Origin: 4484-232 sp964486555
GTDB lineage: Bacteria > Thermotogota > Thermotogae > Thermotogales > Thermotogaceae
Length of the DNA: 7,241 nt
Direction of reading: 5' to 3'
Assembly (NCBI GenBank): GCA_964486555.1
Contig: CAZANP010000077.1
Location: forward strand, 1-7,241
The notes under the pieces are model-generated. The model saw only the letters and a program-made list of their open reading frames with translations, ran no database searches and was not told the origin of the DNA. A program made the position numbers and the translations under genes. Below are positions 1 to 6,072 of this stretch, in pieces; position 1 is the stretch's first letter, and every line of letters begins with the position of its first letter.

Positions 1-2
1 TT

Positions 3-1124
3 TCAAAACATGGAAAGAAAGACACCTGCTGCTATTGCAGAGCCTATGACTCCTGCAACGTTCGGCCCCATCGCATGCATCAATATGAAGTTGTGAGGAT
101 CTTCTTCTTGTGCCAGTTTTTGGGCAACTCTTGCAGAATCTGGAACAGCGGAAACACCGGCTGCACCTATCAGGGGATTCACCTTGTCTTTCAAAATCAG
201 GTTCATGAGCTTTGCAAAGAGGATTCCAGAAGAAAGGGCTATAACGAAAGCGGTTGCACCAAGAAGGAATATCTTCAGGCTCTGTGGTTTCAAAAAGACA
301 TCGGCTCTTGCAGAGGCTCCAACTGAAAGCATGAGAAGGATGGTTACGGTATCGAGAATGAACCTGCTGGCTGCTTCAACAAGCCTTCTCACAACACCAC
401 ATTCTCTCAAGAGGTTTCCAAGCATGAGAGATCCAACAAGAGTTAAAGACTGAGGAACGAGAAGAGCTGTTAGAACCGTTGTTATCAATGGAAAGAGTAT
501 TCTTTCTGTTCTCGTGACCCTTCTTGGAGGTCCCATCTTTATCTTCCTTTCCTTTTTAGTTGTTAGAAGCTTGGATACGATGGGTTGTAGAACGGGAATC
601 AGAGCTATGTAAGAGTAGGCTGCTATTGCGATCGGTGCGAGAAGCTCTGGTGCGAATTTAGAGGATAGATAAATCGAGGTGGGGCCATCCGCCCCACCTA
701 TTATAGCTATGGATGCAGCCTGTCTGAAGGAAAAGCCAAGAAATTTCGCAACGATAAACGTGAAGAATATTCCCATCTGAGCTGCCGCTCCAAGGAAGAT
801 GGTTTTCGGATAAGACATCATGAAGGAAAAATCTGTCAGAGCACCTATCCCAAGGAATATCAAAGGTGGATAGATTCCAAGCTCCATCCCTTTCTTTATG
901 TAATATATGAATCCTCCTTCATCCAGTATCCTTGTGACTTCCGGTGGTATGTTGGCTATTATTATCCCGAATGCGATTGGTATCAAAAGGAGAGGTTCTG
1001 AATCCTTAACTATTGCTATGTACAGAAGAGCTCCGGCAACACAGAACATCAATATGTTTCCCCACGTGAGTTTTACGATCGCTGTTGAAGATATGAACGA
1101 GATGAAGGCATCGGCGAAGTCCAC
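3..1124 (-). CDS. oadB: Na+-translocating decarboxylase beta subunit
   Basis: This is the membrane beta subunit of a biotin-dependent decarboxylase. In this family it takes the carboxyl group from carboxybiotin, releases CO2 and exports Na+. The 373 residues are mostly hydrophobic helices. The residues known from Klebsiella OadB line up by motif and spacing: Asp146 in GGADGPT (D203), Tyr172 (Y229), and Asn316, Ser325 and Arg332 in NPLIGAAGVSAVPDSAR (N373, S382, R389). The pump therefore looks functional. Length is nearer the short glutaconyl-CoA and methylmalonyl-CoA decarboxylase beta subunits than oxaloacetate decarboxylase beta (about 430), so the substrate is open and the symbol denotes the family only. 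The start is GTG, chosen because AAGGAGG lies 7 nt upstream. It follows hutU by 24 nt with no terminator, so co-transcription is likely. Alpha and biotin-carrier subunits are not in view. Confidence 0.93.
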   Translation of the reverse strand: MDFADAFISFISSTAIVKLTWGNILMFCVAGALLYIAIVKDSEPLLLIPIAFGIIIANIPPEVTRILDEGGFIYYIKKGMELGIYPPLIFLGIGALTDFSFMMSYPKTIFLGAAAQMGIFFTFIVAKFLGFSFRQAASIAIIGGADGPTSIYLSSKFAPELLAPIAIAAYSYIALIPVLQPIVSKLLTTKKERKIKMGPPRRVTRTERILFPLITTVLTALLVPQSLTLVGSLMLGNLLRECGVVRRLVEAASRFILDTVTILLMLSVGASARADVFLKPQSLKIFLLGATAFVIALSSGILFAKLMNLILKDKVNPLIGAAGVSAVPDSARVAQKLAQEEDPHNFILMHAMGPNVAGVIGSAIAAGVFLSMF

Positions 1125-1148
1125 ACCTCTACCTCCTTTTTTTCTTAT
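1125..1148 (-). promoter_or_regulatory. hutU-oadB gap with strong Shine-Dalgarno
   Basis: The 24-nt gap holds AAGGAGG with its AGGAGG core at 1132-1137. It sits 7 nt before the GTG start of the decarboxylase beta gene and decides that start. No hairpin or promoter fits in the gap, which argues for one transcript spanning both genes. Confidence 0.8.
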
Positions 1149-2807
1149 TCATTCCATCATGGGAATCCTTATACCCTTCTTCTTAGCGGTCTCTATGGCT
1201 ATCTCGTATCCTGCATCTGCGTGTCTTGCAACACCGAGTCCAGAATCGTTCGTTAGAACTCTTTCAAGTTTTTTCTCTGCAAGATCTGTACCATCTGCAA
1301 CTATGACCATACCAGCGTGGATCGAGTAGCCTATCCCAACACCTCCCCCGTGATGAACTGAAACCCAGGTTGCACCACTTGCCGTGTTCAAAAGGGCGTT
1401 CAAAATGGGCCAATCGGCTATGGCGTCGCTTCCATCTTTCATGGCTTCGGTTTCTCTATACGGTGATGCAACAGACCCTGTATCGTGATGATCCCTTCCT
1501 ATGACTATGGGCGCTTTGAGCTCTCCCTTTTTAACCATATCGTTTATCGCAAGACCAAATTCAGCTCTTTCACCCTGGCCGAGCCAGCAGATCCTTGCAG
1601 GAAGTCCTTGCCATTTCACCTTCTTCTGGGCCATCTCTATCCATTTTCTGAGGTGATCATCTTCTGGGAAAAGCTCTAAGACCTTTCTATCCGTTTTGTA
1701 TATGTCCTCTGGCTCTCCTGATAATGCGACCCACCTGAAGGGTCCTTTCCCCTCACAGAATAACGGCCTTATGTATTCTGGAACGTATCCTGGTATGTTG
1801 AAGGCATCCTTAACACCGTGATCGCAAGCGAGTCTTCTTATGTTGTTTCCGTATTCGAAAACTTTAGCGCCTTGCTTTTGCATCTCAAGAATCGCGTTTA
1901 TGTGCTCTGCGACCGAATCGTAAACTCTTTTCAGATAATCATTTGGATCCTTCTTTCTGAGCTCTTCCGCTTCCTCAACACTGAGACCTTTGGGGATGTA
2001 ACCGTTCAAAGGATCGTGAGCTGCCGTTTGGTCTGTAACTATATCAGGAATCACACCTCTTCTCACAAGCTCTGGATGAACCTCAGCAGCGTTTCCAAGG
2101 AGGGCAACTGACAAGGGTTTCCCCTCTTTCACAGCATCCATAACCATCTTGAGGGCTTCATCTAAGTTGTCGGTCCATGCATCGAGATACCCTGTTTTCA
2201 ACCTCCTCTCTATGGCCCTCTTGTTCACCTCAACTGCGAGCATGACGGCATCGTTCATCGTTGCAGCAAGGGGTTGTGCTCCTCCCATCTCACCAAGACC
2301 TGCCGTCAGGATCCATTTCCCTTTTAGCGATCCTCCAAAGTATTTCTTTGCAACAGCATAGAAGGTTTCGTAAGTTCCCTGAAGTATTCCCTGAGTTCCT
2401 ATGTATATCCAGCTTCCAGCCGTCATCTGACCGTACATTATGAGCCCTCTCTCTTCGAGCTCTCTGAAGTATTCCCAATCCGCCCACTTTGGAACAAGGA
2501 GAGAATTTGCTATTAAAACTCTTGGGGCCCATTCGTGCGTTTTGAAAACGGCAACGGGTTTTCCGCTCTGGACAAGGAGTGTTTCATCCATCTCGAGCTC
2601 TTTCAGAATTTCCACGATTTTCCAGAAGGCTTCCCAATTCCTCGCAGCCTTTCCGGTTCCTCCGTAAACTATGAGATTGGCCGGGTCTTTGGCAACATCA
2701 GGATCCAGATTGTTCATGAGCATCCTCATGGGAGCCTCTGTCTGCCAGCTCTTACATGAAAGCTGAGTCCCCCTTGGGGCTCTAACAACGGGAGCTTTAA
2801 CCGCCAT
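1149..2807 (-). CDS. hutU: Urocanate hydratase (urocanase)
   Basis: Urocanate hydratase (EC 4.2.1.49) adds water to urocanate to give imidazolone propionate, the second step of histidine degradation to glutamate, in the cytoplasm with tightly bound NAD+ used as an electrophile. The 552 residues match the family length (about 550-560). Visible hallmarks are YGGTGKAARNW (48-58), the glycine-rich TAGLGEMGGAQ (168-178) of the NAD+ domain, the urocanase signature QGLPARICW (400-408) with Cys407 equivalent to the active-site cysteine of the Pseudomonas enzyme, and a His/Gly-rich VSVHHGGGVGIGYS segment (482-495). The ATG start is supported by a near-perfect Shine-Dalgarno 9 nt upstream. It sits 51 nt after livF and 24 nt before the decarboxylase beta gene. 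No hutH or hutI is present in the window, so the rest of the pathway must be elsewhere or just outside. Nothing suggests damage to the gene. Confidence 0.97.
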   Translation of the reverse strand: MAVKAPVVRAPRGTQLSCKSWQTEAPMRMLMNNLDPDVAKDPANLIVYGGTGKAARNWEAFWKIVEILKELEMDETLLVQSGKPVAVFKTHEWAPRVLIANSLLVPKWADWEYFRELEERGLIMYGQMTAGSWIYIGTQGILQGTYETFYAVAKKYFGGSLKGKWILTAGLGEMGGAQPLAATMNDAVMLAVEVNKRAIERRLKTGYLDAWTDNLDEALKMVMDAVKEGKPLSVALLGNAAEVHPELVRRGVIPDIVTDQTAAHDPLNGYIPKGLSVEEAEELRKKDPNDYLKRVYDSVAEHINAILEMQKQGAKVFEYGNNIRRLACDHGVKDAFNIPGYVPEYIRPLFCEGKGPFRWVALSGEPEDIYKTDRKVLELFPEDDHLRKWIEMAQKKVKWQGLPARICWLGQGERAEFGLAINDMVKKGELKAPIVIGRDHHDTGSVASPYRETEAMKDGSDAIADWPILNALLNTASGATWVSVHHGGGVGIGYSIHAGMVIVADGTDLAEKKLERVLTNDSGLGVARHADAGYEIAIETAKKKGIRIPMME

Positions 2808-2813
2808 ATAAAA

Positions 2814-2822
2814 TCACCTCCC
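2814..2822 (-). promoter_or_regulatory. Strong Shine-Dalgarno of hutU
   Basis: On the minus strand this reads GGAGGTGAT, nearly a full complement of the 16S rRNA tail, with 9 nt between GGAGG and the ATG. It fixes the hutU start and implies efficient initiation independent of the upstream livF ribosomes. Confidence 0.85.
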
Positions 2823-2827
2823 CGTTT

Positions 2828-2856
2828 ATTTTACTCGTTTCCGAAATGACCATCAA
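2828..2856 (-). promoter_or_regulatory. Promoter-like -35/-10 pair before hutU
   Basis: In the livF-hutU gap the minus strand shows TTGATG (2856-2851; 4 of 6 matches to the -35 consensus), exactly 17 nt, then TAAAAT (2833-2828; 5 of 6 matches to the -10). A start about 7 nt downstream would fall near 2821, leaving a leader of only about 14 nt beginning in the Shine-Dalgarno. That short leader and the AT-rich context keep confidence low. If real, it would let hutU and oadB be expressed apart from the transporter. Confidence 0.3.
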
Positions 2857-2858
2857 CT

Positions 2859-3578
2859 TCACAAACCAAGATAAGCTTTCTTAACCTCTTCATCCTTAAT
2901 CAGATCCTCTGAACGTCCTTCTTTGACTATCAAACCGTTTTGGAGAATGTACGCTCTTTCCGATATCTCCAGAGCTTTCTTCGTGTTCTGCTCGGAAAGA
3001 AGTATCGTGATACCCATCTTCCTGAGGTTTTCGAGTATTTCGAATATCTCATCCACGAGTTTCGGCATAAGTCCAAGGGATATCTCATCCACCAGGATGA
3101 GCTTTGGATTCATCATCAAAGCCCTTCCGATGGCGAGCATCTGCTTTTCCCCGCCGCTCAATGTCATGGCAAGTTGTTTCTGCCTTTCAGCAAGTCTTGG
3201 GAATATGTCGAAAACTCTTCTCATTCTTCTTGAAATTTCCTTCCTATCCTTTACAAGAAAAGCTCCCATCTCAAGGTTCTCTCTTACAGTCATCGATCTG
3301 AAGATTCTTCCACCTTCTGGAACGATACCTATACCCATTCTGGCTCTATCCCAAACACTCTTTCTGGTTACATCCTCTCCTTCAAAAACGACCTTACCTT
3401 CTTTGATCTTCACGAATCCCATTATCGCGTTCAAAAGCGAAGATTTTCCAGCGCCATTTGCACCAAGAAGTGCCACTATCTCACCCTTTTGAACATCGAG
3501 AGACACACCTTTAACAGCTTCTATCTTTCCATAGCTCACCTTTATGTTCTCAGCTGACAGCATATTCACCACTTCCAA
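2859..3578 (-). CDS. livF: HAAT-family ABC transporter ATPase LivF
   Basis: This is one of the two cytoplasmic ATPases powering the branched-chain-type amino acid importer, and would pair with LivG under the LivH/LivM permeases. The 239 residues contain Walker A GANGAGKS (39-46), the VPEGGRIF Q-loop region typical of LivF (86-93), signature LSGGE (140-144), Walker B LILVDE (160-165), and SEQN at the switch with Gln197 where most ABC ATPases have His. The Gln is usual for LivF. Odd point: Walker B is followed by Ile instead of the common Pro (DEI, not DEP). The start is uncertain. TTG at 3578 has GAGG 6 nt upstream and gives an N-terminus like E. coli LivF (MEKVMLS). GTGs at 3572 and 3569 and ATG at 3563 are alternatives. 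The gene overlaps the livG end by 29 nt (14 nt from the ATG), so translation is probably coupled. Confidence 0.94.
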   Translation of the reverse strand: MEVVNMLSAENIKVSYGKIEAVKGVSLDVQKGEIVALLGANGAGKSSLLNAIMGFVKIKEGKVVFEGEDVTRKSVWDRARMGIGIVPEGGRIFRSMTVRENLEMGAFLVKDRKEISRRMRRVFDIFPRLAERQKQLAMTLSGGEKQMLAIGRALMMNPKLILVDEISLGLMPKLVDEIFEILENLRKMGITILLSEQNTKKALEISERAYILQNGLIVKEGRSEDLIKDEEVKKAYLGL

Positions 3579-4311
3579 GATAAGCCTCTATAACCTTTGG
3601 ATCTTTGGAAACTTCTTCTGGAGTACCTTCTGCTATCTTCACACCGTAATCAAGGACCGTCACAACTTCTGCTAGATTCATCGTGAACCTCATATCGTGC
3701 TCTATGAAGAATATCGTGACACCTTCTTCCCTTATACCCCTCAATATCTCTGACAGTTCTTCCGTTTCCCTTTCGTTGAGACCAGCTGCTGGTTCATCCA
3801 AAAGTAGAAGAGAAGGATCGGTGGCCATAGCCCTTGCGATCTCGAGTTTTTTCTGAAGACCTATTGGAAGCGTTGAGGCGAGGAAATCTTCATACTCAAG
3901 AAGCCCGAATCTCTCCAGAAGCTCTTTCGCTCTCTTCACTTTCTCTTCATCGCTTGGTGATTCGAGAAAAACCCTATAGCCTCTGTAGATCGATATACCC
4001 ATTCCCGCTAGAACGTTTTCAAGAACCGTCATATCAGGGAAAGTCTTTATGAGCTGAAAGGTTCTGCCGATTCCCATGCTGGCCCGTTTACTCGGAGAAA
4101 GCCTATCGATCCTTTTCCCCTTGAAAAATATGTTACCCCTGTCTTGTTTCAAGAAACCCGTTATCAGATTGAAAAGAGTGGTTTTACCAGCGCCATTTGG
4201 ACCTATGAGAGCGTGGATCTCCCCTTCTCTAACCATCATCGAGACGTTGTTGACAGCCAAGAGTCCTCCAAAACTTTTTGAAACGTTTTTCACTATCAAA
4301 ATTTCATTCAT
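3550..4311 (-). CDS. livG: HAAT-family ABC transporter ATPase LivG
   Basis: This is the second ATPase of the amino acid importer, acting with LivF on the inner face of the membrane. The 253 residues show Walker A GPNGAGKT (37-44), Q-loop Gln86 in RTFQ, Walker B LLLLDEP (168-174), D-loop AAGLN (175-179) and the catalytic switch His205 in IEHD. The ABC signature is degenerate: LPIGLQKKLEIARA (148-161) keeps the central Gly and the downstream LEIARA typical of LivG, but not LSGGQ. LivG proteins commonly have LPYG-type signatures, so this is a variant of a family trait, not a sign of decay. The start ATG overlaps the livM stop in ATGA and is preceded by AGGAGG 11 nt upstream. The C-terminus ends shortly after the IEAYLG motif usual for the family. 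Confidence 0.95.
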   Translation of the reverse strand: MNEILIVKNVSKSFGGLLAVNNVSMMVREGEIHALIGPNGAGKTTLFNLITGFLKQDRGNIFFKGKRIDRLSPSKRASMGIGRTFQLIKTFPDMTVLENVLAGMGISIYRGYRVFLESPSDEEKVKRAKELLERFGLLEYEDFLASTLPIGLQKKLEIARAMATDPSLLLLDEPAAGLNERETEELSEILRGIREEGVTIFFIEHDMRFTMNLAEVVTVLDYGVKIAEGTPEEVSKDPKVIEAYLGSGEYAVS

Positions 4312-5174
4312 CTTGTAACTAACCTCCTGAGGATTCCCTTCTTTCCCAAAAGACCAGATGGCTGGTAAAGCATCAAAAGAACGACTATGACACCATATAT
4401 GAACATCCTGTAATCCTGAACGAACCTTAGAATCTCTGGAAGTATCGTGAGAAGGACCGCTCCAACTATTGGGCCTATTATGGTTCCTATCCCTCCAAGA
4501 ACCACCATCGTGAGAATACTTATGGAAACGGGAAAGGAAAAGTTATCCGGAAAGATCGCTCCCATCTGATGAGCCCACAGGTTTCCTGCAAGGCCTGCAA
4601 GGGCCCCTGCTATTGTGAAAGCGTATATTTTGAACCTTGGAACGCTGACCCCAATACTCTCAGCTGCCCACTCATCCTCTTTTATGGCTTCAAAACCGTA
4701 CCTCACGTATTTCTTTGTGAGATATCGAACAAAGAGGATCACCAGAATAACCCAGAGGAGGGTGTATAGGAAGTAACCTATCGTCATCAACGTGTGCCCA
4801 AAAAGGGATGGTCTTGGTATACCAACGATCCCGTAAGGCCCTCCAAAGAAAGATATGTAGTTGAAAAGAGAGACCACCACGAAGTTCATACCGATGGTTG
4901 CAAGAACCAGAAAATCGTGTTTCACCCTCAAACTTGGAAGGCCAAGCAGAAAGCCAAAAAAAGCTGTTATCAGAATACTGAGTGGGAGGGAAACCCAGTA
5001 GGAAAACCCTAGTTTCACCGTGAATATAGCTGAAGCGTAAGCTCCTATTCCAAAGAAAGCGGCATGCCCCAAAGACACCTGCCCCGCATATCCTATCAAT
5101 ATGTTCAAACTGAGAGCGAGTATGGAATATATCCCACAGAACGTCATGAGGGTCAACAGATAATCTAGCGTCAT
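4308..5174 (-). CDS. livM: HAAT-family ABC transporter permease LivM
   Basis: This is an inner-membrane permease half which, with LivH, would form the translocation path of the importer. The chosen product has 288 residues and several hydrophobic helices. The family hallmark GYAGQVSLGHAAFFGIGAY lies at 28-46, the loop GGPYGIVGI at 111-119, a cytoplasmic EAA-like coupling loop around EAIKEDEWAAESIGV (162-176), and LGGIGTIIGPIVGA near 226-239. The open frame extends upstream to an ATG at 5273, adding 33 polar residues, but that extension reads the livH 3' end in another frame. The ATG at 5174 instead overlaps the livH stop as ATGA, has GGGAGGG upstream, and starts straight into the first membrane helix, as is normal for LivM. 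The stop overlaps livG by 4 nt. Both junctions indicate translational coupling. Confidence 0.94.
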   Translation of the reverse strand: MTLDYLLTLMTFCGIYSILALSLNILIGYAGQVSLGHAAFFGIGAYASAIFTVKLGFSYWVSLPLSILITAFFGFLLGLPSLRVKHDFLVLATIGMNFVVVSLFNYISFFGGPYGIVGIPRPSLFGHTLMTIGYFLYTLLWVILVILFVRYLTKKYVRYGFEAIKEDEWAAESIGVSVPRFKIYAFTIAGALAGLAGNLWAHQMGAIFPDNFSFPVSISILTMVVLGGIGTIIGPIVGAVLLTILPEILRFVQDYRMFIYGVIVVLLMLYQPSGLLGKKGILRRLVTR

Positions 5175-6034
5175 CCTGTTTCCCTCCCGAATATCCCAGA
5201 CGGTTTGAACATCAAAAGAAGAATCATCGCTATGAACGCTATGGCGTCTCTTGGAAGAAGGAACCCCTTCCATGCTACGAGGAAGGTTTCCGCTCCAGCC
5301 AATATGAATCCAGCGACAACCGCTCCTTTCAAACTACCGAAACCCCCAAGGACCACGACGACGAACGCCTTGTACGAAGGAACCTCTCCCATAGTTGGAT
5401 AGACGCTGTTATCGTATATGCCAACGAGAACCCCTGCAAGACCTGCAAGGAAGGATCCCATAAAGAATCCAAGCATGACAGTTCTTTCTATGTTTATTCC
5501 CAAAGCCCCCGTCATCTGAAGGTCATCCGCACACGCTTTGAGAGCTTTCCCCCATTTCGTTTTGTTCATGATGAAGTACAACGCCACCAGACTGATGATA
5601 GTCACAAGAACTATGAATATCTGATCTCCCGTGATTATCAAATTCTCCGTCACGATATCCGGAATGTTGAAATTGACTGAAAAGGCCTCTTTGTATGGCC
5701 CCCATATCAGTCTGTAGAGATCTTGCATGGCAACGAAAAGTCCAATGCTTATGACGAGTGGCACGATCCTGGATTCGGAAAGAACTTTCCTGTAGAAGTA
5801 TCTGTACACAAGGATTCCAAGGAAACCGGATAGCACGGCAGAGAGGATCATGGAAACGAGGATATTTCCTGTCAGTTTGTACAGGGTAAGTCCCATAAGA
5901 GCACCAAAAGCGTAGATCCCGGCGTGCGCTATGTGAAGGATTCTGAGGATTCCATAAACCAGTGTCAGACCCACCGCGATGAGAACGTAAACACTTCCAA
6001 GAACGAGAGAGTTCGTCAGATTCTGAAGAAACAC
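5171..6034 (-). CDS. livH: HAAT-family ABC transporter permease LivH
   Basis: This is the other inner-membrane permease of the importer. The 287 residues form about eight hydrophobic segments, with an EAA-like coupling loop GKALKACADDLQMTGALGINIER at roughly 162-184, which contacts an ATPase in this family. The family signature VVLGGFGSLKGAVVAGF lies at 227-243 and the C-terminal FKPSGIFGR at 276-284. The N-terminal motif ILRILHIAHAGIYAFGA (29-45) corresponds to the usual GxxNFAHG region but lacks the typical NFAHG wording, so it is somewhat divergent. The start is GTG with GAGGTG 7 nt upstream. No better ATG exists nearby, and the hydrophobic N-terminus fits the family. The ribosome binding site abuts the hairpin after livJ. 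The end overlaps the livM start by 4 nt. Confidence 0.94.
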   Translation of the reverse strand: MFLQNLTNSLVLGSVYVLIAVGLTLVYGILRILHIAHAGIYAFGALMGLTLYKLTGNILVSMILSAVLSGFLGILVYRYFYRKVLSESRIVPLVISIGLFVAMQDLYRLIWGPYKEAFSVNFNIPDIVTENLIITGDQIFIVLVTIISLVALYFIMNKTKWGKALKACADDLQMTGALGINIERTVMLGFFMGSFLAGLAGVLVGIYDNSVYPTMGEVPSYKAFVVVVLGGFGSLKGAVVAGFILAGAETFLVAWKGFLLPRDAIAFIAMILLLMFKPSGIFGRETG

Positions 6035-6041
6035 CTGTTTT

Positions 6042-6047
6042 CACCTC
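6042..6047 (-). promoter_or_regulatory. Shine-Dalgarno of livH, next to a hairpin
   Basis: GAGGTG on the minus strand lies 7 nt before the GTG start of livH and directly after the five-T tract of the upstream hairpin. Its GAGG can pair with CCTC of the hairpin's 3' arm, so access to it may depend on which structure forms. Confidence 0.7.
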
Positions 6048-6072
6048 AAAAATGAGGGGGAAGACCCCCTCA
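6048..6072 (-). terminator. Intra-operon terminator-like hairpin livJ/livH
   Basis: On the minus strand TGAGGGGG (6072-6065), loop TCTT (6064-6061), CCCCCTCA (6060-6053) form a perfect 8-bp stem, followed at once by TTTTT (6052-6048). The livJ stop codon TGA is the first three bases of the stem. The structure has the form of an intrinsic terminator, with a shortish T tract. Because the downstream permease and ATPase genes have no other visible promoter, partial termination or 3'-end protection of the livJ message is the likely role, keeping binding protein in excess over the membrane complex. This role is inferred; the structure itself is plain in the sequence. Confidence 0.75.

Noticed and set aside
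907..1329. Plus-strand open frame of 140 codons across the hutU/oadB junction
   Set aside because: It is antisense to two confident genes and has no family resemblance.
2765..2782. Hairpin GAGCCCC/GGGGACTC near the 5' end of hutU considered as an attenuator
   Set aside because: It has one mismatch, only about 7 positions of stem, no T tract and lies in conserved codons (APRGTQLS), so coding constraint explains it.
2923..3492. Plus-strand open frame of 189 codons opposite livF
   Set aside because: It is fully antisense to a clear ATPase gene, is Ser/Ile/Phe-rich as expected of a reverse-strand shadow, and has no recognisable domain.
5175..5273. N-terminal extension of livM to an upstream ATG
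   Set aside because: The extra 33 residues are polar and come from the livH coding region in another frame. The ATGA overlap start at 5174 has a Shine-Dalgarno and matches the family N-terminus.
5523..6044. Minus-strand 173-codon frame starting GTG just before livH
   Set aside because: It overlaps livH in another frame, is rich in Ser, Arg, His and Cys, and lacks membrane segments, so it is a shadow. The GAGGTG it would start in is the livH ribosome binding site.
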